A stretch of DNA of 47,521 bases from positions 1-47,521 of IMG/VR virus record IMGVR_UViG_3300008448_000153. One strand, 5' to 3'. This document shows, piece by piece, positions 23,843 through 33,449 of the stretch. Position 1 is the first letter of the stretch; every line of letters begins with the position of its first letter. Under the pieces are notes generated by a model that was not told where the DNA came from, ran no database searches, and worked only from the letters and a program-made list of their open reading frames with translations. The DNA is from a virus. Both the position numbers and the translations under genes were made by a program.

Positions 23843-24748
23843 ATGAATACTGAACTTAAATATAGAACCTTTAATGAGCTTCTAAGTGAGGTAGGAGCTG
23901 ACTTAATCATGTATAACAATGAGAACTTGATTGAGCCTTCACAGCTTATCAAAGTTGCTCAACGTGTTAACTATGATTTAGGACTTAGGATTAATGGAAC
24001 TAAGAATGTTATTTTAGATGTAGAGAACTATAAAGTAAAGCTTCCAGATGATTTCTATGTCATCAACTATGCTTACCTGTGTATCAATTGGGAAACCTGC
24101 TATCCAGCAATGTCTGGAAGGCACACTGAAAATGTAATTGTCAATCCTGAAAACCCTTGTACAAAATGCTGTCAAACAGATTGCAACTGTGAATTTACAT
24201 ATGTACAAGAGTGTCAGAATGGTGAAAAGATATTTGTACAGGTTATAGAAAAAAGAAGAACAGAGGTAAGGGTTTACCGTTCTTTTAGAAAAGTAGAAAT
24301 TGCTACAAGCACAGATAAGTGGAGTGCCTTAAATACACTTGCTCCTTTAGAAGGTATCTATGAAGATCCTTGGAGAGAGTCTGGGTTTAGGATATATATA
24401 AGGAACGGATTCCTTTATACAAACTTTGAGAAGGGTAAACTTTATATGTCCTATCAAGGTGCCTTAGAAGATAATGAAGGAAACTTATTGGTTTTGGATC
24501 ATCCAATGATTAATGAATACTATGAGTATGCAATTAAGCAAAGGGTGCTTGAAAACCTATATATGAATGGTGAAGATGTTACACAGAGAATGCAGCTTAT
24601 TGAGCAAAGACTTAGAGCTGCAAGAAACAATGCTTTGACTATTGTTAATACTCCAAACTTTAGTGAAATGTACCAGCTTTGGAAAACTAATAGAAAAGCA
24701 ATGTATAGTAAATATTATGACATGTTTAAAGCTGCCCCTGGCTGGTAA
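23843..24748 (+). CDS. second ring/neck-type tail protein
   Basis: This 301-aa protein has an N-terminal helix with FNELLSEVGADLIMYNNENL, a beta-rich centre with a Cys cluster CTKCCQTDCNC (108-118), and a long C-terminal helix (EYAIKQRVLENL; QRMQLIEQRLRAARNNAL). The domain order resembles the preceding protein on a larger scale. The Cys cluster may bind metal. It shares its last base with the next ATG (TAATG). The ring/neck role is inferred from neighbours. Confidence 0.6.
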   Translation: MNTELKYRTFNELLSEVGADLIMYNNENLIEPSQLIKVAQRVNYDLGLRINGTKNVILDVENYKVKLPDDFYVINYAYLCINWETCYPAMSGRHTENVIVNPENPCTKCCQTDCNCEFTYVQECQNGEKIFVQVIEKRRTEVRVYRSFRKVEIATSTDKWSALNTLAPLEGIYEDPWRESGFRIYIRNGFLYTNFEKGKLYMSYQGALEDNEGNLLVLDHPMINEYYEYAIKQRVLENLYMNGEDVTQRMQLIEQRLRAARNNALTIVNTPNFSEMYQLWKTNRKAMYSKYYDMFKAAPGW

Positions 24749-25110
24749 TGTACAAAACACAGACTACGATAAAACTTGTTACTTATGACTGCCAGTTTAC
24801 TTGTATAATTACAGACAGTTTAAACGAGCAGGTAAATAGGATATATAAAAAACACAAGAGTAGTTATAGATTTATAGATTCGGCAGAGGGTGTTTTATTT
24901 TCACTAGACATTGATAAATATTATTTAGTAATAGATAAAAAGTATTTAACTCATAATACAATAGCTCACGAGATATTTCATGCAGCTTGTAGAATCACAA
25001 AAGATAGAGGTATAAAAGATGAAGAGGCTCAAGCTTGGCTTTGTGGACATTTGTCAAGAGTTATATATAAGTTTTTGAATAAAAAGAAGTTTGTAATCAA
25101 ACATGGCTGA
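24748..25110 (+). CDS. small HExxH putative zinc metallopeptidase
   Basis: This 120-aa protein has a single-domain layout ending in HEIFH (74-78), the zincin active-site helix, followed 15 residues later by DEEAQAW, which can supply the third zinc ligand (E92 or E93). The spacing resembles ImmA/IrrE-type minimal metallopeptidases. It is coupled by one-base and eight-base overlaps to the ring gene before and the muzzle gene after, so it may process a tail or cargo protein during assembly. Catalysis is inferred from the motif alone. Confidence 0.65.
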   Translation: MYKTQTTIKLVTYDCQFTCIITDSLNEQVNRIYKKHKSSYRFIDSAEGVLFSLDIDKYYLVIDKKYLTHNTIAHEIFHAACRITKDRGIKDEEAQAWLCGHLSRVIYKFLNKKKFVIKHG

Positions 25111-28100
25111 AAACTCACAACAAGGTGGTGGCGGTGTAGTGACTAATAGCTTTAACAAGGGAATGGTCAAGGACTACAATGATACATTTGTAGGAGATGG
25201 CTTATATACCCATGCAAGAAATGCTGTTAATAACTCACACGACGGTCAAGTTGGTGTTATTGGTAATGAGCCAGCAAATCTGTTTTGCGTTAATCTTCCT
25301 TATACACTTATTGGTGCTATTCATACTATTGGGGATGAATGGGTAATTTTTACAACAGACGATACCAATTCTGAAATTGGTTTGTTTGATGAGTCAGCAT
25401 GTACTTATACAAAGCTGGTAAATGCACCCTGTTTAAATTTTAAAAGATCTAATCTAATCACAGGAGCATACAGAGAAAAGTTTGACTGTGAAAGAATGGT
25501 ATATTTTGATGATGGATTGAATCCTACAAGGGTTTTAAATATTGATAATATTCCATTTAAATTTACAACAACAATTATAAATGGTTGTGTTACATTTAAT
25601 TACACAAACCAATTAGATTGTGAAAAGATTAGAATTGCTCCTTTAGTTACACACCCTTGTATTACAATTGCTAAGGGAAATATTGCAGGCACTCTTCCTA
25701 ATGGATCATACCAAGCTTGTATAGCTTACACTATAAATCAAGTAAAGGTAACCGACTATATTGGACTCTCTGAAGTACAGGGACTGTTTCAAAATGAGAA
25801 CGTAAGTTCATCTTTGATTCTTACAATAAATAATATTGATACAAGTTTTGAAGAATTTGAGCTTGTTATTCTTAGCAATATTAATGGACAAACTACCGGT
25901 AAAAGAATTGGCTTTTATCCCACAACCCAGGGTACAATTTATATAGATAGATGGGACCCTGAGTATCCTTCTGTTTCAGTTAGTCAAATAGTTCTTAGAA
26001 CAGAACCTATTGAAAAGTCTGACGCAATGTACATGGTAAATAACTATTTACTACGTACAGGTGTATACAGTAAGTTTAAGTTTAACTATCAGCCTCAAGC
26101 AAATAACATCCAAGCTAAGTGGGTGGCTGTAGAGTATCCAGCTGATTATTATGTAAAGGGTGGTAACAATACAGGTTATCTTAGAGATGAACAGTATGCC
26201 TTTTTTATCAGATGGATTTATAATACAGGAGAGAAGTCTGAGTCTTATCATATTCCTGGTAGAGCCCCTCTTCCTGGAGAAAGAGCTAATGTGACAGGAG
26301 GAGATGCTTTTGAAACAGCTAGTGGTATCACCAGACAACTTTGGCAAGTACAGAATACTGGTATTTTAGATTCTTTAACTACATCAACTCTTTCTGATGG
26401 AGGAGTTGTTATTGCTAAAGGTAGAATGGGATTCTGGGAAAGTACAGAGTTATATTCTGCTACACGTCCTGATATTTGGGGGAACCTTTGTGGTCAACCT
26501 ATTCGTCACCATAAAATGCCTGATGTCACTGTTAATAATATAGTAAGTCATTTTAGAAATAACGGTGATAAGATTGTTTTATTAGGTGTACAGTTTGAGG
26601 GAATTACACATCCTCTAGATCTTAATGGAAATCCTATCACTTCTGTTGTAGGATATGAAATTTTAAGAGGATCTAGAGAAGGAGCTAAATCTGTTGTTGC
26701 TAAGGGACTCGTTAATAATATGAGGGAATATGTAAATCCCTCACAACCTGGAATTACGGGGCTCTATCAAAACTATCCTTATAATGATTTAAGACCAGAT
26801 AAGTATCTAACTTCTCAAGAGCAAAATGGAGAAAATGGTGTAGGTAGTGTTAGTAATTTTTCACCAACACCTTTAACAGGTTATAGAAAAGATATATTCT
26901 CTTTTCATAGTCCTGAGACAACATTTTCTACTCCATTTTTAAATGCTAATGAACTTAAGGTATATCAAGAACTTACAGGAGTAACTGATGGATTTTTTGA
27001 GACTCCATATAAGCATCCTAGATTTAGACAAATTACAGCTGGGGTAGATACTGGGTTTGATATATTTATTATTGGTTGGACTACTATTTTAACAACAGCA
27101 TTGTTTGCAGGGGCAACAGTTGATATAAAAGCAGGAGCTAGTAAAGATTTACCACCTGTTAGTTTGACTACTGGTTCAGTGGTAGCTGAGGCAAATGTTT
27201 TTGGAACAAGTACTGTTGGTACAATTGCTGCAGCAGCTTCAATAATTTTAAACCAAAGTGTTGCTTTATATTATGGTATATTTATTCAACCAAGAATTTT
27301 AAAACAACAACTGTTAGATACCGTATTTGCTCTTATTCCTTTTAGACAGTATGCTGCTCAGTATAACTCTCATGGTTTCTATAAAACTAATGGAGCTATT
27401 GCAACTATTGGAAATAGAAGAAGAGAAATTACGGATGCTAGTTATGTAAAAGGAAATGTACAACAATTTACAGGAGCATTTCAAGTTAATAACACTAACA
27501 GAAATAGATTTGTCTGTGTAAAAACTAGTGCAACATTTCCTGATCCAGTGAGTGTTGATAATAGCCGAGTTACACTTGGTGATGTTGGGGGTGTTCCTGG
27601 TCAATCTATTACTACAAATATTTCTTCTTATTATGGAGCTATAAAGATTCCAATCAGTAGTCAGTATGGACAACTTGAGTCCATCAAGCAGATTCCAATA
27701 TCTAATTGTGTTGAACCTACTCCAGGAGTAAAAGGTTTACAACTTACATCTTCTGTAACATTTGGAGGTGATATTTATATCAATAGACATACTGAGAAGA
27801 ACTCAATGGTTTTCTTTAATACATTTTTACAAGGAGAACCAGATGATGTTCAATTTGACTACACATTGTATGCAAATATTCCTTATCCCAGATATTGGAT
27901 TAACAATAAAAAGTATATTGGAATTTTAGCTCAGTCTCCAAACGATTATAGAAATCTGGACAGATTCCAAAACGGAAGTATTTTTTATGTAAACAGAGGA
28001 TACTTTTATTTATTTAATTCTGGGGTGAGAGACTTTTTTGTAGAGTCAGAAGTAAACCTAGCTTATAGAGATTGGGAGGAGATTGGGTCTAAGCAGCACT

Positions 28101-29656
28101 ATGATCCATATAGATATACAAACTTAAGTTTACTATTTAGAAGTGACTATGTTAAGGATGGTAATTTTTATAAATACGACTACTCACTTAGTGTATCTAA
28201 ACTCGTAAACAGCCAGATAACTTGGGGTAACTTACTACCAAGAGACTATGATCCAAACGTAGCAGCTACTTGTTATACATATAGACCAACCCGTGTAATC
28301 TATTCTCTGCCTCAGCAAGATGAGGGCAAGAAGGATTACTGGAGAGTATTCTTGGCAAACAACTATAATGAGTTTCTAACTCCTGTTACAGCAATTAAAC
28401 CTGTAAATAAAACAGGTGCATTATTCTTAATGCAATCACAGGCCCCTCTTCAATTCTTGGGAGTAGAAGAGTTAAAGCTAGATGCTACAGGAACGAAAGT
28501 TACAATTGGGGACGGTGCTTTATTTAGTGGACCTAACCAATTACAGTCTGTTATAAACGCAGATGATCCTTATGAGTATGCTTCTAGTCAAAGCAGATAT
28601 GCTGTAATTAATACTTCTAAAGGGGTATTTTGGGTTAGTCAAAACCAAGGTAAGATTTTTCAATATGCGGGTGGGTTAAAAGATATATCATCTCTTGGTT
28701 TGAGATGGTGGTTTGCTAAGTATCTTCCATCTGAACTTCTTAAAGTATATCCTAATTATCCTTTGTACGATAACCCTGTAAAAGGGGTGGGTGTACATAT
28801 GATATATGATAATACAAATGAAATAGTTTATATTTGTAAAAGAGACTATAAGCCAAAGGTTAGCAATTTAACATTTGATGCATCCGGTAATTTCTTTTTA
28901 GGATCTACCCCTGTAGCATTAACAAATACTAACTACTTTGAATCTGCATCTTGGACAATAAGTTTTGATACTAAGTCTAACACTTGGATTAGCTATCACG
29001 ACTGGATTCCAACTTTCTTATTACCTGGTAGAACTCACTTTATGAGTGTAAACGGTAATAGTATTTGGAAGCACAATGTAAGATGTGATCTGTTCTGTAA
29101 CTACTATAATCAGAACTATCCTTGGGAAGTTGAAATTGATTCTGTTACAGGACAACAAGTAAACACTATTAGAAGTGTAGAATACTTACTAGAGGGTTAT
29201 AAATACTTTAATGACTGCCGTGATAGATTTCATATTTTAGATGCAAACTTTGATGAGGCAATGGTTTATAACTCAGAGCAGATTTCTGGAATACTAAATC
29301 TTGTATTACCTTCTAAGTCTAATCCTTTAGATATGCTTACATATCCTAGGATAAACCCAACATCAATAGATATTAATTTCTCTAAAGAAGAACAGAAGTA
29401 TAGATTTAACCAGTTCTGGGATATTACAAAAGATCGTGGTGAATTTAGTGGAGCTCAGATTCCTCTAGTTTTAACACAACCTAATGGTTATCAATACACT
29501 GTAAACCCTGCTGCTGTTAGTTATTCTAAAGCTGCTTTACAACGTAAAAAGTTTCGTCATAATGTAAACAGGGTTTGGATGAGAAAGAATGTTAGTGGAA
29601 GTACTAAGTTTTTATTTAAACTGTCTAATAAAAAGATTCAGCCTTCTTACAGATAA
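25103..29656 (+). CDS. tail muzzle-like protein
   Basis: This 1517-aa protein opens with a Gly-rich stretch, then FNKGMVKDYND and a YTHARNAVNNSHDGQ segment (43-57) that I recognise from muzzle/tail-hub proteins of crAss-like phages. The body is beta-rich with many Tyr/Asn. Two hydrophobic stretches, at about 651-674 and 700-728, could contact membrane during DNA delivery. It starts inside the end of the HExxH gene and its stop overlaps the next ATG. It is probably the distal tail tube that gates the ejection channel. Confidence 0.65.
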   Translation: MAENSQQGGGGVVTNSFNKGMVKDYNDTFVGDGLYTHARNAVNNSHDGQVGVIGNEPANLFCVNLPYTLIGAIHTIGDEWVIFTTDDTNSEIGLFDESACTYTKLVNAPCLNFKRSNLITGAYREKFDCERMVYFDDGLNPTRVLNIDNIPFKFTTTIINGCVTFNYTNQLDCEKIRIAPLVTHPCITIAKGNIAGTLPNGSYQACIAYTINQVKVTDYIGLSEVQGLFQNENVSSSLILTINNIDTSFEEFELVILSNINGQTTGKRIGFYPTTQGTIYIDRWDPEYPSVSVSQIVLRTEPIEKSDAMYMVNNYLLRTGVYSKFKFNYQPQANNIQAKWVAVEYPADYYVKGGNNTGYLRDEQYAFFIRWIYNTGEKSESYHIPGRAPLPGERANVTGGDAFETASGITRQLWQVQNTGILDSLTTSTLSDGGVVIAKGRMGFWESTELYSATRPDIWGNLCGQPIRHHKMPDVTVNNIVSHFRNNGDKIVLLGVQFEGITHPLDLNGNPITSVVGYEILRGSREGAKSVVAKGLVNNMREYVNPSQPGITGLYQNYPYNDLRPDKYLTSQEQNGENGVGSVSNFSPTPLTGYRKDIFSFHSPETTFSTPFLNANELKVYQELTGVTDGFFETPYKHPRFRQITAGVDTGFDIFIIGWTTILTTALFAGATVDIKAGASKDLPPVSLTTGSVVAEANVFGTSTVGTIAAAASIILNQSVALYYGIFIQPRILKQQLLDTVFALIPFRQYAAQYNSHGFYKTNGAIATIGNRRREITDASYVKGNVQQFTGAFQVNNTNRNRFVCVKTSATFPDPVSVDNSRVTLGDVGGVPGQSITTNISSYYGAIKIPISSQYGQLESIKQIPISNCVEPTPGVKGLQLTSSVTFGGDIYINRHTEKNSMVFFNTFLQGEPDDVQFDYTLYANIPYPRYWINNKKYIGILAQSPNDYRNLDRFQNGSIFYVNRGYFYLFNSGVRDFFVESEVNLAYRDWEEIGSKQHYDPYRYTNLSLLFRSDYVKDGNFYKYDYSLSVSKLVNSQITWGNLLPRDYDPNVAATCYTYRPTRVIYSLPQQDEGKKDYWRVFLANNYNEFLTPVTAIKPVNKTGALFLMQSQAPLQFLGVEELKLDATGTKVTIGDGALFSGPNQLQSVINADDPYEYASSQSRYAVINTSKGVFWVSQNQGKIFQYAGGLKDISSLGLRWWFAKYLPSELLKVYPNYPLYDNPVKGVGVHMIYDNTNEIVYICKRDYKPKVSNLTFDASGNFFLGSTPVALTNTNYFESASWTISFDTKSNTWISYHDWIPTFLLPGRTHFMSVNGNSIWKHNVRCDLFCNYYNQNYPWEVEIDSVTGQQVNTIRSVEYLLEGYKYFNDCRDRFHILDANFDEAMVYNSEQISGILNLVLPSKSNPLDMLTYPRINPTSIDINFSKEEQKYRFNQFWDITKDRGEFSGAQIPLVLTQPNGYQYTVNPAAVSYSKAALQRKKFRHNVNRVWMRKNVSGSTKFLFKLSNKKIQPSYR

Positions 29657-32600
29657 TGAAAAGGAGAGATTCCATATTACAGAACTACTACATGTCCAAG
29701 CTTCCGAAGTTTGACGTTGGCTCAGAAATTGAACCTGATCCAAAGAAGAAACGTCGTGTTCCTAGTCCTCTTCCTGCATTTGGACTTTTAGCTGGAATTG
29801 CTCAACAGGGTAGATTTCAAGGATCTGAAAAAGATAAAAATATTCTTCAGCGTAACATTAATAAAAACTTATATCCTGTATCATATCGTAATCCTTTTAT
29901 TAGAACTGTTGCTGCTGTTTTAGGACTGCAAGATCCAAATAGACAAGAGTTTGAAGAAGATGTCAAAACTGGTTATGCAAAAGAAACAAATAAATGGCAT
30001 CGTGCTAAAATGAATAGAATGGATGCCTTTAATATGTATCAAGGCTATCCTCAAAGATTTAATACTTTCTCAATTTCACAATATACTCCATCTGAATCAG
30101 AAAATCCATATGCTGTTTATTATAAAATAAATGACCCCAATAGCCAAAGTCAACTATTAAAGATGGTTAAGGTTGTTGACGGTAAAGAGGAATTAACAAG
30201 TCTAGGTAACGATAGACAATTTAGATTATATGATCGTCGTAGAAAAGGCACCTTCATTGATAGATTGAATAATGTAATGGGTAATTACAAGGTATCTTTG
30301 GGAGAAGATGAAAAAGGTAAATATCTTTCTTATTATGACTTGTGGGATATAGCTCCTTTACAAGATTACGGTGTAGATCTTCCTGTAAACTTTGGTAGAC
30401 CCTATGAAATTTATGATAGGGTGTATTATAAAAATGTAGACGGAAATATTGTTCCTTTAGAAAGAGATCGTTCTCCTTTAAAAATGGAAATTAAAAGGAC
30501 TCTTTCACCCATAAAGAAAAAAGCTGATGGAGGATGGTTGAATGAATATGAACTTCCTAAAGCTCAAACAGGTTTTCCATCATCTGAATTATTAAATTTT
30601 TTAGCAATTGATCAACGTGAAAGAAACAGACAAAATTTATATAATTGGACATCCACTGGTGCTAAACAAGCTAATCGAAATATAAAAGTACAACCGTATC
30701 AACAGTCAAAAGAATATAAACAAGCTGTTTCCAACCTTCCTAAAAAAACTAAAGAAGGTCCTTCTGTTAAAGCTCAGGATATGAGTCGTGAAGCTGTTAG
30801 ACTTCGTGAAGAAGCTGCAGCTAATTATAGAAAACAGCAAGCTATACAAAATTCTGCTTTGGCTCAAAGCTTTGGAGCATTAACTCCTGGTGGTTATAAT
30901 CCTGGTGCAGGGACAATTGGTGCTGAGACATTTATAAATATAAATCCTATTACAGCACCTGCTATGTCTGCATCAAGACTTACTCAGCAAGCACTTGGTC
31001 AAAATCCTTATGGTTTTGGTGATGGGTTTGGATCAAATGCTTTAGCTACTTTAGGATTAGTAGGAGATGTTGCTGGTGTAGGTTCAGTAAGCTTACTGCC
31101 TGGATCAACAGGTATTACAACACGAACTCCTCTAAAAAACATCTATAAAATAAATCCCGCTTCTGGAAAAATTCCAATGGTTGGGGAAAAACCAAATTGG
31201 TTAAGAGGATATTCAAAAGACTATAGTGATCCTACAAAAATAGACTTTTCAGGGATATCTAAATTTAGTGATCAAGTATCTAAGTCTGCTGTAAAAAAAC
31301 TTAATAAACTTGATGATGATTGGAGAGCTTTGTCACAAGCAGAAAGAGATACTCCTGAAATATATAATCAATACTATCAAGCTAAACAAAAATTACTAAT
31401 AGGTAATAAATTACAAAATACAGGTTTAGGAAAATTATTTAATGTTGATGATGTGATGGGGGCTGGTTCGTATTCTGAATTTGTATCTCCGTTAAAATAT
31501 AGTCCTGATGTTGTTTTAAAATACTCAACAAAAGAACCTTTTGAAGGAGCAACACGTAGTTTGTTTGAAGCAGGAAAATCTATAAGAGATCCTCAAATTG
31601 GACTTCCTTTTCATCTTCAGGAACTTGGTGCAAATAAAAATGTTACATTAACTCCTAGAATGCAGGGTAGCACTTTTGGTCTTGCTCAACGTTCTGCTGA
31701 ACCAATTTCCAGAACTGCTGCAGCTGAAATGGCTCTTAAACTTAGACAACTAAATAAACAAGGAATCTATCCTGATTGGCAAGGATATAACTTTTTAAGA
31801 AATCCAGAAACAGGAGGAGTATCTGTAATTGATTTAAACACACTTCCTGGATCTGGTGTTGCTAGAGCTTTTACTGAAGGAAATAGAATTGGTCAAAACC
31901 CTGCAACAATTATAAAGCAGAATTGGAATCTTAAACCAAGACTTCGTTCAACTAAAGGGGTAGATGACTTAGGTCCATATACAGAAAGAGGTGGTAATAA
32001 ATTTTATGATTTAGAAGGTGGATATACAGATGAACTTTCTAAGTTATCTGATGAAGAATTTGCAAAATATGTTTCTGGTCTTTCTGATGCTGAAAAGCTT
32101 GCCTTATATGGATTAGAATCTGAAAGAAGAACTCCTTATGTAGTAAATGAACTTAAAAAACCTATTAATGAGTTAATAGATACCCGTAGTAAAGCTGTTA
32201 CCTTACCAATAACAACACAGGAAAGAATAAATACATTTCTTAATTATATAACAAATCCAATAAAGCAAAATAAACAAGGTGGTCCGTTAGTAAATAATAA
32301 TGGATACAAAGATGGTAGACCCCCTAAAGGATCTAATTGGAGAATAACTGGAGACACTGTATATAATCCTACTGGTGAAACTATTTTAGCTAAAGCTAAT
32401 ACAGGAGAACAGGCTATCTTACAACCTTATGATAAAAGTTCTATAACCTTTCAAGATGCTGATTATATAGATGAATATCATCTTACATCTAAAACAGATA
32501 ATTGGTTAGATGATTATAAAGCTAAGCTAGGTGGTCCGTATAATTCTAGTTGGATGCTTACAAATCCTAAACCTAAACCTGTACATGTTCCTAAAATGCA

Positions 32601-33444
32601 ATTTGCTGGAACTACTCAACAAGTTGGTATTCAATCCTCTGCTGATAGTGTTAGACATCAAGCTAATAAAATATTACAATATGAACAGCTAAGAGGTGGT
32701 CCAGGTGGAACTCCTTTACCATACTATAGTGACCCTAAGTATATGAATATGCTAATGGGAAATATATATCCAGAAGTAAAAAAGATACTACCTAACGCTA
32801 GTGCAATGGAAGCTGGCGAAGCTATGGATTTTATCTTTAATGCTGGTTGGGATCAGGCTAATAGTAAAATACTAAAAGATCCTAGAGCATATGCTTTACA
32901 GGAATATTATAAAAAGTATGATCCTTCAAAACTAGATACAGAAGGAAAGTGGCCTGGTAGAAAAAATGCAGCATATTCATTTGATCAAGAATATAATGCT
33001 ACAATAGGAAAGCTCCCAGAAAACGAGAGAAGAATACTGATGAATAAAGGAAGAGATTGGTATTATAGAAATATTAATAATCCAGCTCCAGGAGTTCCTA
33101 GTAGTAATTATTATGATACTTGGTATGGTCGTATTTGGAATACCAATGATTACCAACCATTTAATCCAAATAATCCAAAGTTTATTCCTAAAAAGAAACA
33201 AGGTGGACAACACGGTGGATTGGACAGATGGTTTGCAGAAAAGTGGGTGGATATTAAAAGTGGTAAACCATGTGGTAGACAAGAAGGAGAGAGTAGAGCA
33301 TATCCTGCTTGTAGACCTTCTAAAAGAGTATCTTCTAAAACACCTAAAACCTCATCAGAGTTAAGCTCAGAAGAAAGATCTAAATTTAAATCATCTAAAA
33401 CAAGTAGTCAAAGAATACCTTATTCTCACAATAGAAGAAAATAA
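29656..33444 (+). CDS. giant cargo protein with protein-kinase-like and lysozyme-like domains
   Basis: This 1262-aa protein has LPKFDVG at 16-22, a region at ~195-260 conserved in phage internal proteins, and GGWLNEYELPKAQTG (292-306). Residues ~598-740 resemble a protein-kinase fold: glycine loop GAGSYSEF (602-609), VLK with K622, helix Glu E638, YPDWQGYNF giving D707 and N712 (D+5, as in kinases), and VID with D726. Residues ~990-1140 resemble a phage peptidoglycan hydrolase (GEAMDFIFNAGW at 1054-1065; GRKNAAYSFD). The C-terminus (1192-1221) has WFAEKWVD, CGR and YPACRPS, a DUF5872-like ending. It is probably ejected into the host. Confidence 0.65.
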   Translation: MKRRDSILQNYYMSKLPKFDVGSEIEPDPKKKRRVPSPLPAFGLLAGIAQQGRFQGSEKDKNILQRNINKNLYPVSYRNPFIRTVAAVLGLQDPNRQEFEEDVKTGYAKETNKWHRAKMNRMDAFNMYQGYPQRFNTFSISQYTPSESENPYAVYYKINDPNSQSQLLKMVKVVDGKEELTSLGNDRQFRLYDRRRKGTFIDRLNNVMGNYKVSLGEDEKGKYLSYYDLWDIAPLQDYGVDLPVNFGRPYEIYDRVYYKNVDGNIVPLERDRSPLKMEIKRTLSPIKKKADGGWLNEYELPKAQTGFPSSELLNFLAIDQRERNRQNLYNWTSTGAKQANRNIKVQPYQQSKEYKQAVSNLPKKTKEGPSVKAQDMSREAVRLREEAAANYRKQQAIQNSALAQSFGALTPGGYNPGAGTIGAETFININPITAPAMSASRLTQQALGQNPYGFGDGFGSNALATLGLVGDVAGVGSVSLLPGSTGITTRTPLKNIYKINPASGKIPMVGEKPNWLRGYSKDYSDPTKIDFSGISKFSDQVSKSAVKKLNKLDDDWRALSQAERDTPEIYNQYYQAKQKLLIGNKLQNTGLGKLFNVDDVMGAGSYSEFVSPLKYSPDVVLKYSTKEPFEGATRSLFEAGKSIRDPQIGLPFHLQELGANKNVTLTPRMQGSTFGLAQRSAEPISRTAAAEMALKLRQLNKQGIYPDWQGYNFLRNPETGGVSVIDLNTLPGSGVARAFTEGNRIGQNPATIIKQNWNLKPRLRSTKGVDDLGPYTERGGNKFYDLEGGYTDELSKLSDEEFAKYVSGLSDAEKLALYGLESERRTPYVVNELKKPINELIDTRSKAVTLPITTQERINTFLNYITNPIKQNKQGGPLVNNNGYKDGRPPKGSNWRITGDTVYNPTGETILAKANTGEQAILQPYDKSSITFQDADYIDEYHLTSKTDNWLDDYKAKLGGPYNSSWMLTNPKPKPVHVPKMQFAGTTQQVGIQSSADSVRHQANKILQYEQLRGGPGGTPLPYYSDPKYMNMLMGNIYPEVKKILPNASAMEAGEAMDFIFNAGWDQANSKILKDPRAYALQEYYKKYDPSKLDTEGKWPGRKNAAYSFDQEYNATIGKLPENERRILMNKGRDWYYRNINNPAPGVPSSNYYDTWYGRIWNTNDYQPFNPNNPKFIPKKKQGGQHGGLDRWFAEKWVDIKSGKPCGRQEGESRAYPACRPSKRVSSKTPKTSSELSSEERSKFKSSKTSSQRIPYSHNRRK

Positions 33445-33449
33445 TTTGT

